Of a stretch of 64,000 nucleotides of DNA, positions 41,834 through 53,314 are shown piece by piece. The translations under genes were made by a program, and so were the position numbers. The stretch is from NCBI GenBank assembly GCA_963681505.1, contig OY811973.1, positions 8,914,763 to 8,978,762 on the forward strand, given 5' to 3'. Source of the DNA: Eunapius fragilis. Taxonomy: Eukaryota > Porifera > Demospongiae > Spongillida > Spongillidae. Below the pieces are notes generated by a model. The model was not told the origin of the DNA. It made no database searches and worked only from the letters and a program-made list of their open reading frames with translations. Positions within the stretch are counted from its first letter, which is position 1, and every line of letters begins with the position of its first letter.

Positions 41834-42039
41834 AACCCCCCCCCCCCCCCCCCCCCCCAACCCTAACACCCTGGTGTCGTGAAATTGAAGACCTTGCCAT
41901 CGGATGCAAACCCCACCGAGGTGAACAAGCTAAGGGCTGGAGTGGCCATAAAGGACATATAGGAGGCTTATCAGAGCCAAGTGATGCCACCTGTTATTAA
42001 ACGCAGAGGATTATCCCTGATGGGGTCTCTGAAATTGAC

Positions 42040-42126
42040 AGGCCATTTTCCTGTTCGGTGTGTTGCAAGAAGTACGGCACCAATGGTGCACTCTACACTC
42101 ACAACAAGAACAAGCATGGTTCATGA
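42040..42126 (+). pseudogene. C2H2 zinc-finger remnant between the 29-bp arrays
   Basis: Reads RPFSCSVCCKKYGTNGALYT then HNKNKHGS and stop; C-x2-C-x12-H-x5-H. About 140 bp upstream another frame gives LKTLPSDANPTEVNKLRAGV. The pieces are out of frame with each other. Source gene unknown; possibly cargo or a coding relic of the element that owns the flanking arrays. Confidence 0.5.
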
Positions 42127-42204
42127 CAAACGAACCATATTGTGAGATGCATGCTTTTTATGTAGTTTAAGGTCACCTCTGCAGTATACATCATATGTCT
42201 GTGT

Positions 42205-42480
42205 TATTAAAGAGTCATCTATGTACACCTTCTGTATGTGTTGTTAAGGGGTCACCTGTACAGCATACATCTGTGTTGTTAAGAGTCATCTATGTGCACC
42301 TTATGTATGTGTTGTTAAGGGGTCACCTGTACACCATACATCTGTGTTGTTAAGAGTCATCTCTGAACACCTTATGTATGTGTTGTTAAGGGGTCACCTG
42401 TACACTATACATCTGTGTTGTTAAGAGTCATCTATGTATGTGTTGTAAAGGGGTCACATGTACACCATACATCTATGAGT
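42205..42480. repeat. About 70-bp tandem repeat
   Basis: Three to four copies containing GTTGTTAAGGGGTCACCTGT and ACACCATACATCTGTGTTGT. Non-coding. Lies between the opposed 29-bp arrays. Confidence 0.85.
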
Positions 42481-42501
42481 CATCTCAGCTGTAGAGTGCC
42501 G

Positions 42502-42730
42502 CACAGGGGGGTAGGGTGGAGTCCACTCAACTGCACAGAGTAGGGTGGACTCCACTCAATAGCACAGGTTAGGGTGGAGTCTACTCAATAGCACAGGGTA
42601 GGGTGGACTCCACTCAATAGCACAGGGTAGGGTGGACTCCACTCAATAGCACAGGGTAGGGTGGACTCCACTCAATAGCACAGGGTAGGGTGGACTCCAC
42701 TCAATAGCACAGGGTAAGGTGGAGTCCATT
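42502..42730. repeat. 29-bp satellite, right array (inverted)
   Basis: About eight units of GTGGACTCCACTCAATAGCA-CAGGGTAGG, the complement of the left array at 41591-41833. Degenerate GGTCCACTCCACAGCTG-type copies trail on to about 43240. Confidence 0.95.
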
Positions 42731-43261
42731 CAAAACAGGGTCCACTCCATGGCTGACACGACAATCACAGGAAGGAATAGCTGCATGGTCCACTCCACAG
42801 CTGCTTGCAAAGTTACATACATGTCTGTCTGCTTCTCAGCTGTCAGTGACCACTGCTGTGAGGTTCTACCATATGGTCCACTCTACAGTTGTCTGCCTGC
42901 CATATGATCCACTCCGATGTATGCCACTCAATGCAATATGCATGTCTGCAGTAGAGTCCATTCCACACAGTACAGTGTTGATATCTGTTGAAGGGTCCAC
43001 ACAACCTATTTATTTGTATTGTCTACTTTATGGTCCAACATCTCTACAGCTGTTTACTGCACTCTGTGGAATGGATTCCACAGTTGCATGTGCCTGGCTT
43101 GTTGATAGTACTAGTTATGAAGTTTTCCCTCTGTCCTATTTTCTGCCATAGGGTCCATTATATAGCTGCCTACCTTAGGTTTTGTCTGCTGTAGTGCTTA
43201 TTCCACTGCTGTCTGCCGTAGGGTCCACTCCACAGCATGCATGCAGTTACTCACAACTATC

Positions 43262-43493
43262 TGCCATCAGGGGTTTCAGTGGGGACATAAATGACATTCA
43301 TGTGTTAGGCGGTTAATTAATTGCGTCATTCCAAAAATGTGGTCTATTGTGAAACGTCACATGTTGACACAAAATCCACGCGTGTAGTACATGTTTACAC
43401 ACCACATCAATTAATGGCGTCTGACAATATTAAATATTGCCAAAACGTCACAAAACGATTAATTCCACTTATGTCCCCAAACCCCTGTGCCAT
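43262..43493. mobile_element. CAGGGG-ended MITE with 6-bp TSD
   Basis: Element 43268-43487 (220 bp): ends CAGGGGTTTCAGTGGGGACA and complement of CAGGGGTTTGGGGACATAAG. Flanked by TGCCAT at 43262-43267 and 43488-43493. A subterminal TTAATTAATTGCGTC pairs with the right side. Probably hAT-like from the CAG start; the duplication length is unusual. The following 43500-44330 shows no gene. Confidence 0.75.
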
Positions 43494-44339
43494 ACTCTAC
43501 AGTTGTCCACGTACTACGGGATCAACTACTCGTCTGCCTGCTCCACAGCTATCTGCCACCGATCGCTACCGCTCTCAAACTTTTTCATCAGATTGATCTT
43601 GTATCTTGTCGTCTTCGCACCGTTCGAAATCATACGCGCAAGTCAACGTCTAAAACTTAAAGCGAAATTTCAAAAGCTTCTTCTGCAGTATGCAATTGAG
43701 GTCCCCAGACTACATTACGCAATAAACATTGCTCACAGTGACGTGTGGTGGTTATAAATGTCCCAGCCCACAGGATGTAGTTGAATATTCATGTACTCCG
43801 GTGAATGGAAGCGGTTCGCGTAGGTACAATGGCGCGATTCGAGCGGGAAACTTGAAACAACTTTGCACGGCTGTATCTCTGTAACGGATTGCACAAAAAT
43901 TAACGAACAGAACAAATCGATAGGTATAGGACCTCTCTACCTATAAACCGAATTTGAAGCGTTTTGATTACTCATACAGAAAGTTATGGCGGGTTTTAAC
44001 CCGGAGGGGTATCGAGCGTTGCAATACTAGCACGGAGCAAGTGCGAGACCCCAAAATGTATTTTACCATAGAGAAATGGTGTGGTATGAAGTGCTGAGAA
44101 TAGAAAGTTGATAGCCTTAACCGTTAGGAAGATATAGTGATTCAAACGAGACGCATTTTTATAACATTATTATAAATATACGCGAAACGACATTTTCGCA
44201 TGAACTGTCCCATCTGGTGATTTATAAACCAACTTTTATTCAATACGATCATATTTATGATACACCGTTGCCAAATGTTCCATTCTAATAGGTGGTGAGG
44301 TTTCTAGCTAGGTTACACCACATTCATTCACATTACATT

Positions 44340-47300
44340 AACACATACAATATACATTGTAGCAGTACATATAATTCTTGTAGTCATGTATAAAGTGCAG
44401 TCCACATGCATCTACCTCTTCTTGCTCCAGCAGTACAGGTGCAGAGGTCTCCTCAAATTTGCAACTGCCTGCACACAGGTGGACAAATGACACTGATTTT
44501 GATACATTTGTCGCTTCAGTTGTGAAAATCGTCTTTGTTAGTTCAAAAATAGGACAGTCGTGGTGACTAAGAAGTGGTACAGCATTGCTGATGCAAGGTT
44601 GAAACCCCCGTATGATACAAAATACAGTGCCACCAGTTGACTTGCAGGTGGTGAGCAATACCCCAAACTTGAAGTTCTGAAAGAAATATTAATATGTAAA
44701 CAACGAGCACAATTTGAGCTTTGAGTCCATACCTCAAAAGGGACACACAATTCCACGTATTCGCCACTATGTACCAGCTGCAACGATTTAGAGATTACAC
44801 CTCGATACTGCAAAACCTTCTCAGAAACATGCGTATGGTTCAGGGTAACTTCAAAAGGTGGCATGAGGTTTTGCAGCTCCGTATAACAGCACTCTTCATA
44901 CCCTACTACACCAATTGCAATCGTTTTTAAAACTGAAATCTTGGTTCTGTGACACAACTGAAGGTTGTAGTGATTATACATGTACAAGGAATATATCGAC
45001 ATACCAATCGTGGTGATCCATGCTGATATATTTGCTTTCCACTAAAGAGAACACTTTTTGATGTGCCATAGAGATATGCCTGAGCACAGTTAGATGAGTA
45101 CAGGTCTCTGAGAGCTCCTCCACACCTATAAGAATCAAGCAAAAATGACTTATATGTCAAAAAGTACATGCATGCATATACTTTTCAGAGTCGCCATAGC
45201 AGCCTCCATCTGTAATAACACGGATGTGTTGCAGGATAGCAAAATGTTTTGCTATGTCGCGGCTGGGAGCCCGTCTATTGCTAAAAATATTTTGCTCCCT
45301 AACCTTTGAATTATAGTACTCAAACCTACAAAGCAAGCAAGCAATATTCAATGGATAGTTTAATAGCATGCACACAATACACTCACATACATACATACAT
45401 ACATACATGCATACATACATGCATACATACATGCATACATGCATACATACATACATACATACATACATGCATACATACATGCATACATACATGCATACAT
45501 ACATGCATACATACATACATACATACATACACACACATGCATACATACATACATACATACATACATACATACATACATACATACATACATACATACATAC
45601 ATACATACATACATACATACATACATACATACATACATACATACATACATACATACATACATACATACATACATACATACATACATACATACATACATAC
45701 ATACATACATACATACATACATACATACATACATACATACATACATACATACATACATACATACATACATACATACATACATACATACATACATACATAC
45801 ATACATACATACATACATACATACATACATACATACATACATACATACATACATACATACATACATACATACATACATACATACATACATACATACATAC
45901 ATACATACATACATACATACATACATACATACATACATACATACATACATACATACATACATACATACATACATACATACATACATACATACATACATAC
46001 ATACATACATACATACATACATACATACATACATACATACATACATACATACATACATACATACATACATACATACATACATACATACATACATACATAC
46101 ATACATACATACATACATACATACATACATACATACATACGTACGTACGTACGTACATACAACAACTATCAAATGCAGACATGAAACACTGGCATGTACC
46201 TTGTATTGGTACAATTCATTGTATAACATGCATGTTTCCTTTCAGCACTGAAGGCAGCTGTTGGTCCATACTGCATAAAACACTGGGGAATGTGAAGGAC
46301 AAGATGGATCTTCAGTTTATGTATAAGTTCTGGCATGAATTCATTAACAGAGTCCACAAAAGACTGGCATATTGCCTGCCATTCATCGAATAAAGATGGT
46401 GCAAAACTATCACAGTACATCATCTTGAAGACCTGAAAGAATGGAACATTAAAAATACTGGTTATTTATTTCATTGCATGTACCTTGGAATAGCTCAAAA
46501 GTACTTTTTTGTGACCCTCACTAACATATGGATCGAGAATGAATGGTGCCATTTGTGACCATGCTTTAAAATCACGGCCAACAAATGATCCATAGTACCA
46601 GCACACATTTCCGTACATTTTTGTCTCAAAACCAGACGTGTTAAAAGCCTTTACACGGGCAAGGATCTCTTTTTTCTGATGAAAAGAAAATAATGGCATA
46701 ACTTGCTTCAGTATGTACTTGCATGAACCAAGTGGTACTGTATGAAGAGGTTCAACAGGAAGGGCTCTGAAAAGAAGCAATTGTAATCCTCATAACAACA
46801 CATTTGAACTCACATATAGATATTCAGTTTTAAACCACAAAGAAACGGATTTGGTGTAGCCCTCACGCCATGCAAAGTAGATAGCTCTGCTTTACGTTCA
46901 TTTGTCCTTGCAGACTTAATTTCAGCTATTTGAGCAATTGACTTTTCCAGTGATCTGATCTCTGCAATTACTTTAGGAGACTCAATCCTGTCAGCCTTTA
47001 AAAGGGATGTTAAACTTAAAAGGTTAAGTTGAAAAACTGTAAGCACATTGCACTTACCATACAAATGCGGCAATATTTATTAGCAGTAGCTCCAAGATGA
47101 TTTGCCAGCTCCAAAGCACGTGGATTATCAGCAACAATGCATATTACTGGGGTAATGACCAAAACATCCGTTTTTTGATGTGCATCATTGGCCTGAACCC
47201 CTTCATTCTCAAGTTTTTCCAATTCAGCCACAATGGGTGTACTCATGTCCAATGGTGAAACCTTATCTGATGTGCAAAGAAACACCAAATTGGGCAATTT

Positions 47301-48992
47301 GGCATTTTCCTGGTGGGACAGGCCAGCAAAAACAAGATACCAGGAATTGAAGGCATGCCACTTTTTGCTCCGATTGCCACTAGTGTCGTCGCAAAATAAA
47401 ACCACAGGCATCACTACTACTGGCCTCCCAGCTGCTTTCATCTTCAATGGATGAGGAGAAAAGTAATCTGTAGTTTCCTGCAAAAGTGAAGATCGTATGT
47501 CATTCTACATACAAGAAGTGATGGTTATTCACCTGCAAACCAAATCTTTGGAATCCTTGTTCGCACCATCTAATGATTGATGACGGTGGAGGTGATAGAC
47601 ATTCAATTGATGATATGGGCATGGTTACAGTATGGTATATGACAAAGCAGTCATTCGGGACAAAACAATCAGACGGATACTCAGGTGTGCTACAGAACTG
47701 CTCATTACTAAGGAGAACCTCAATTTCACTGTAGAGTTCATTAGGCAAGTTCTGAGTATATGAGACCACACAAGATAAAATCACACAAGATAGGAATTAT
47801 ATTTTAAAAACTAACCATGGCAAAAAACCTCAGTACAACTCCTCTAACTGTCCCAAACTGAGCATGGTTGAAGTTAACACAATCACAAACAAACACATGA
47901 GTACCATCCATCAGAGTAACCATAGGTGTGTGGTAGCGTGTGTCATTTCTCCAAGAATGCGCATGATAGATTTCTCTAAACGTGCAGTATTTACAGAACT
48001 ACTGACCAAAAAATTCAAGTAATAAAATGACTGACCTATAAGGTCCAGTGGTACACACAGGGTAGCGAGCAATCATGGATGAAACCTTTGGATTACCAAT
48101 GAACTGCTAAACAACTCGTGCCAAAGATATGCAGTAAAATGGTGTTCCGTCTGGTGAAAGGTGCTGCACGAAGAAACAATACGCATAAAGAACTGGGACT
48201 TAGTCTAGTGACAATTCTTACCTTAGATGGCAATGTTAGCCCTTGTAACTTCCATAATTTAAGTGTGGTAATGCTGGGTATGTCAACACCACACTGTTTG
48301 ATGATATGCCATATAAAAGCAAGACTAGTCTCTCCCTTAAACAAGAGTATGTATAAAATACTACAATACATTAGTAAAAATACTCACAATGGGATGTGGT
48401 CCATTAAGTAGTAAATATAGCATAGCAAATTGCTTGTTAGGGAATGGACTAAAATCACCACTGGCGTGGGATGTCAGTTCATTAACAAGGTCATCCACAT
48501 CTTCACTTTGCCATTCATCAGAACTGTTTTCATTCATCTCATGGTCATCATTGTCAACTCTCTGCACCTCCAAATTGTCCTATATAATATGCACCATTAT
48601 GAATCATTATTAAAATACCTATCGACATGACCACTTCCCGCAAAACGTACAGCTAATAACATTCATTGCTGGGTTTGCAACGGTGTACATGTGTATCAAA
48701 TCACCGCCCCGCCCCCTCAAAGTATCGTTCATAAAGGTACCAACGCACTGAGGATACTTCAGTTGGTCTGCTTTTCGGAATGGGCTGACGGTTTTTCCTA
48801 AACGTTGCTTCCATTATTCGATGAGCAGCAGCGTTTAGGTGTCGGATTAACCGGCTTTGGAACGGAAAGTTTTCCTTGCAAACATCGCAATGAAATTCAC
48901 CTTTTATAAGATGAAAGTAGTGATAGAATGCCTTATACATGTATACAACATCAGCGAATCCATATTATACCTCGAAACATTTCAGAAGCCAT
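44340..48992 (-). CDS. Plavaka-like (CACTA group) transposase, multi-exon
   Basis: Start ATG 48992; exon 1 48992-48971. Exon 2 (48900 on) has a C2H2 finger, FHCDVCKENFPFQSRLIRHL then NAAAHR. Later exons: about 48585-48390 acidic; about 48330-48225 (GETSLAFIWHIIKQCGVDIP); about 48110-48045; about 47985-47820; about 47770-47535; about 47480-47065 (RPVVVMPVVLFCDDTSGNRS, KKWHAF, then NHLGATANKYCRIC); about 46995-46815; about 46765-46495 (PVEPLHTVPLGSCKYILKQV); about 46425-46240 (MQYGPTAAFSAER); about 45315-45185 (FEYYNSKVREQNIFSNRRAP, SRDIAKHF); about 45125-45005; and on to stop near 44340. The DD.SGN.SK.W, CR.C, LHT..LG..KY and E.FE..N...R....SNR.APSRDIA motifs match, from memory, Plavaka-type transposases of fungi. 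No nonsense codon was found, but the donor before the CATA intron reads GA rather than GT. Confidence 0.6.
45384..46160. repeat. (CATA)n microsatellite, about 775 bp, inside a transposase intron
   Basis: Almost pure ACAT tetranucleotide for more than 600 bp, with scattered GCAT variants at its left end and GTAC variants at the right. It lies between the AFSAER and FEYYNSK exons of the minus-strand transposase. All six frames across it appear open (IHTYIHTY, CMYVCMYV) and are not genes. Confidence 0.97.
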
Positions 48993-49043
48993 GTTTAACT
49001 TTTTAACCCGGCCTGTGTTTAATTTCAAAACACGTGCTCAGAA
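48993..49043. promoter_or_regulatory. 51-bp divergent promoter with CACGTGCTC
   Basis: Gap between the start codons of the Plavaka-like transposase (minus) and the coiled-coil gene (plus). Contains CACGTGCTC at 49031-49039, as does the spacer at 32433-32493. Note that TGCTCAG-AAATG could also be read as a splice acceptor, in which case the plus gene starts further upstream. Confidence 0.45.
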
Positions 49044-50135
49044 ATGAATCGCGCGCTGCTTCCGGGTGCCAGCTCCAGGATTTCAACCCCACAACGTCCA
49101 CTAGCTGCACAGCAGATCAACAGTGCAACCCCTGCCACCAACGCGGTACTGCCAGCTGAATCCCATCCTCTGTACCCCATACTGAAGGCTATCAAAGAAG
49201 AAGCAATAGCTCATAAAGAAGAAATGAAAGTGATGATGGCTCAGCTGCACCAGTTCAATGGATTGCTGTGTGGATTACAAGATGAAGTTAAGAAGTTGAC
49301 AAACACAGTGAAAACTGCAAATGAAAAAGGATTCACTATTGAGGATAGTGGCTACAAGGTTATGTAAATTTGTGTGACAAATTTTGTTTTACTATATGTA
49401 TAATATTTGTAATAGACCGAATTAAGCTTAGAAGTGTCCCTTCTATTTTGCAAGTCTGTTTCAAGGAATCCTGCCAAAGAGGATATTGGGGTTGGTTATT
49501 ATAAATCATTGTTGCCACTAAAATTATATAATAGAATAGAATGCCATTGTGAAGGTCCTTAAGAATGATAAGGAAAACTACAAGCTTAAAAAGGCTCTTG
49601 TGTACTGCAACGGCTACCTTACAATGTTGAGAGCTGAAGAAAGACGAAGGGTATTTAAATTAATTAATTATCTAGTTATTGTGATGATGATTGCTGTGTT
49701 CATCAGCTATTAGGTCTTCGGCCTTGCGAAGCATACCTGCATTATACCACGCATGAGTTCGTAGAAAAGTTTGATGCTATCCTAAAAGTGAATGATCCTG
49801 CTATACGTTTGCAGTATGAACACAGCGTTGCATTTTTGGTATGTTTTTGCATACTATGCAATTGTTTAACATTAATCTGTTGTGCATTTTGATAGCGGAC
49901 GTATCTGAGGACACATGATGATGCAAGGAAAAATACCTACAAAGCATTCGAGGAATGGCTGTCCAGGCGTTATGAAGGGGGCCAACCGCCAGCTGCTGTA
50001 CTGGAGGAGCACTACCATGCAGACCATTTGTACAACTATAGCACTGCCCCATCCCATGTTACCGGTGTAGAGCCAGAGCCTATGGAAGAACAACTTGATT
50101 TTGGCGTTGGAGAACACCATTTTGAAGCACACTGA
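49044..50135 (+). CDS. Four-exon coiled-coil accessory protein, divergent from transposase
   Basis: Exons 49044-49358, 49540-49650, 49707-49838 and 49896-50135, all joined in phase 0 with GT-AG borders, give about 265 residues. Residues 1-45 are Pro/Ala/Ser-rich. Residues about 50-100 form a helical, coiled-coil-like stretch (LKAIKEEAIAHKEEMKVMMA; LCGLQDEVKKLTNTVKTANE). Exons 2-4 (LKKALVYCNGYLTMLRAEER; THEFVEKFDAILKVNDPAIR; RTHDDARKNTYKAFEEWLSR) are alpha-helical in character and end in an acidic tail. I do not recognise the family and see no catalytic motif. Its position 51 bp from the transposase, on the opposite strand, suggests a partner protein of the same element, for example a DNA-binding or multimerising subunit. 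The frame is intact. Confidence 0.6.
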
Positions 50136-50764
50136 AGTAAGACAAAGACAAGTGAACAACAGTAATAAGCTGCTGACCAAATTGTATCCTCGCTCAAAAA
50201 CTCTTGCACTCATCATTCATATTCTCCAGCTTATGCTTATCCAGTTATCACATGTATTCTCATAGCCCATGTATTTGAGGCAGTGTATAACATCTGATCT
50301 TGTATCACATATGCCAATTTGAGATTGCGATATTTGCATATAAGCATAAGCATGTACGTACATATATGAAGGCTCAGGAAAGGGTTAAATGGACACTAGA
50401 ATGATATGTTTTGTTCACGGCACGGGTCCGCTTTCCGATGTCTTCTATTCACAATCCTTAAGAAGCATAAGCGAGACATGGATGTCATTGACATTGCGAA
50501 GACCAATCATACATAAGTAATGTAAATGCATCTGTGACTATCTCTTGCGCAGAAATTAACTTGATGTGCTTCAATCAGAAATCTGTGTTTACATGTGTAC
50601 TGACATAACGATTTACTCGGGTACCGAGAGTACGCATCGGGACCGACTGGTAACTGTAGGGTCAACTAAATCTCTAGCATCCAAAGAAGGTGGAGGTGTG
50701 TTTGATCTGGTCCGATGATGCCAAACGTAGGGACAAGAAATACCCTTTCAGCGTCGTAGACAAG

Positions 50765-50859
50765 GGGCGTTTCTGAGGGCTGAAATTATTTCATCGCTGA
50801 CCTTTACCATATATAGTAAAGCCAGCGATGAGTACTAATAGCACCCAAAGAAACGCCCT
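50765..50859. mobile_element. 95-bp imperfect palindrome (short MITE)
   Basis: GGGGCGTTTCT at the left pairs with AGAAACGCCC at the right; inner arms CATCGCTG and GTAAAG/CTTTAC pair around TATATAG. No target duplication identified. The flanking 50140-50760 and 50860-51390 have no supported gene. Confidence 0.6.
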
Positions 50860-51399
50860 AAGACGTGACATTCTAGCGAGGCTTGACTGCCTCATTTGTA
50901 CCGGTTGAAGGTGTGAAGTAATAACTCCTTCCTCTAATCAGTAGCTAGACATAGAGGAGTTCGTCGGATGAAACATGCATCACTTCAGTCTGAATCACTA
51001 ACTTACCGTTCCTCCTCTCAAGCTCAGTGACAGCGACATTAAGTTACGCGACGCTGTTGTGGCCCAAGAGTGAGGTTGTGAAGCTTTTATAAACTCCTCT
51101 ATAAAAGGGCACGCAATGCATCACGCGATGCTACATCATGTATCAATAAATTTTTATCAGGAATGGTTGTGGCTGATATGGAGAAACAAGTAACAGGTTG
51201 TACCGTCATGAATTGTAACAACATGTAAAACTGATACAATTATTGTATCAATGAGCGTTACAGGTTGTAAGCGCTATCATTATTGGTACAGTCATGTACA
51301 CTTTTGGCTGTGTACGTGTTGACGGATAATTAAATTGGCCGGTAATCGGTTAATTAGACTTGATAAGACCGTATGTAGGCTTTTAGGCTTTTGTGTATT

Positions 51400-51725
51400 A
51401 AAGCAAAGCGAGTCCTCCAGCAAATTCTAAAGCGATTGGTGCAATTTTCATTGCTTAAAAGTGTTCCTGTCCCGAGTTATGAGTTCTCAAGAAGCAGAAG
51501 AAGAAGAAGCAGACGACCCGCCCATTATTTTTGGAAGGGAACGAGGACAGCAGTATTTTTCGTTCTCGACAACCACGCGGTTCTACGACGTGAAACAAAA
51601 ACGAAACTACTCAGTTTTGACTTCTAGATCGATTGCCGCAACAAGTTAGACGATCCGATCGTCGGGAGCGAAGCTACGGTAGGGTCGCGGGATTTTAATT
51701 AAATTCATAGTCGGGGTCAAAACCT
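51400..51725 (+). repeat. Dispersed repeat D, copy 2
   Basis: Homologous to 11890-12230 (GACTTCTAGATCGATTGC, CAACCACGCGGTTC and ATTCATAGTCGGGGTCAAA in both). It ends about 20 bp before the start of repeat segment copy B. Identity is roughly 80 percent by eye. Confidence 0.7.
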
Positions 51726-51743
51726 CTCTAGCGAGACTTCCGA

Positions 51744-51776
51744 TTGTTATGAGCTGTTTTGATTGGTTCTCCTGTA

Positions 51777-51820
<44 letters not shown>

Positions 51821-52127
51821 TGTGCGTGTGTATGTGTGTGTGCTATAGTACTGGCTCAGTCATAGAGAAAATAAAGCATATACATTGGGACTAAGCCAAC
51901 TATTAGTTTTCATAGCGGTTGCTATGAACACTGATAGTTTCTTTAGTTACCAATGTATATGCTTTATTTTCTCTATGATAGAGCCAGTACTGTACCAGGT
52001 TGCATTTGGAGCATCCAAGTCATGACGGCAACTTGGAAAAAAAGTTCTACCAGTCCTATAAAACAGCAGCCACAAAAGTGCAAAGGCTTTCATATCTAAA
52101 CATAGATAATGCCTGTTCCTACCAACT
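51744..52127. repeat. 2.9-kb repeat segment, copy B, left piece
   Basis: Inverse of 37420-37857: TTGTTATGAGCTGTTTTGATTGG, a GT microsatellite, then GCATATACATTGGGACTAAG and AGCATCCAAGTCATGACGGC. It stops at 52127 in ...CCTACCAACT, where the 7.47-kb insertion begins, and resumes at 59599. Confidence 0.9.
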
Positions 52128-52289
52128 CAGAGGCGGATCTCGGGGGGGGGGTTTGGGGGTTGCAACCCCCCCTTTCATATATGGTAACGCCCCTCTTCTG
52201 CTAAACAGCCCCTCCCCTTCCCCGCTTTTTATATCGGCCTGCAGTACCCCCCCCCCTCCGCTTTTCGAATCGGGCCTGAAGCGGACAGC

Positions 52290-52325
<36 letters not shown>

Positions 52326-52382
52326 CTTTTCGTGTCGGGTCTTATGGGAGGTGATCGCTGCCAAAATTCACGTCCCCTATTC

Positions 52383-52582
52383 NNNNNNNNNNNNNNNNNN
52401 NNNNNNNNNNNNNNNNNNNNNNNNNNNNNNNNNNNNNNNNNNNNNNNNNNNNNNNNNNNNNNNNNNNNNNNNNNNNNNNNNNNNNNNNNNNNNNNNNNNN
52501 NNNNNNNNNNNNNNNNNNNNNNNNNNNNNNNNNNNNNNNNNNNNNNNNNNNNNNNNNNNNNNNNNNNNNNNNNNNNNNNNNN
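52383..52582. other. Assembly gap (200 N)
   Basis: Exactly 200 N between poly-G/C tracts. By comparison with the opposite arm (about 59465) the true sequence may be only a few bases, since both arms read GTCCC-TATTC before and ATTCAATGAT after. Confidence 0.98.
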
Positions 52583-52676
52583 TATTCAATGATCGGGGGG
52601 GGGGGGGGGGGGGGGGGGGGGGGTGTTGTGAAATGTTGCAGGTTATGACATAAGACAAGTCATTCCAAATCTCGTG

Positions 52677-52952
52677 ATGGCTGCCGCTGCGAGAGTTCTT
52701 CCATCACTGAGAAGTGTTATTAACGCCCTAGTGCCAACACAGGATGGTAGAAGCGTTTCATCTAACCAAATGGACGCGTTTATACCCACGATTGAGCTGG
52801 CTTATCGCGAGATTCTATTGATCGAGCATACAGAGGGTCTGAATGTCAACGAAGAAAGTGCCAAGCAATACATAAGGACGGCGTTGAATGTATTACGAGA
52901 TGCTATGGACACGCGGCAAGACGTGTTCTTTATGACAGGTAGACACGAGTAG
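52677..52952 (+). pseudogene. Left-arm copy of the transposase N-terminus
   Basis: Open for 92 codons: MAAAARVLPSLRSVINALVP, then IPTIELAYREILLIEHTEGL, ending FFMTGRHE and stop. Homology to the right-arm copy continues past the stop (ENRFTVPQIAEMID) to about 53052 and then ceases. It is truncated and lacks the catalytic domain. Confidence 0.75.
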
Positions 52953-53192
52953 AACCGCTGGGCGGCCGCGATATTTTGTACTTCGAACGTGGAAAACCGT
53001 TTTACTGTCCCTCAAATTGCCGAGATGATAGACGTTTCCCCTCGAACGGTCACCTCGAGACCGTCTCGGACACCCCGGCGAGAGGAACAATTCATGCACT
53101 GATTTAATTTGACAGTGTTCCGACTTCCAGTAAGTCAACTGTTCATTCTTTTTTGTCTTTTATTCCTATGTAGTGGTGAGTTTACACGCAGG

Positions 53193-53314
<122 letters not shown>

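Noticed and set aside
41591-42730. CRISPR-like array (regular 29-bp units)
   Set aside because: Units are contiguous with no spacers, and the setting is eukaryotic; it is an inverted pair of satellite arrays.
45157-46393. Long open frames of IHTYIHTY / CMYVCMYV across the CATA tract
   Set aside because: A tetranucleotide without stop codons opens all frames on both strands; there is no coding signal beyond the repeat.
52332-52658. ORFs running through the N gap
   Set aside because: Frames through 200 N are meaningless.
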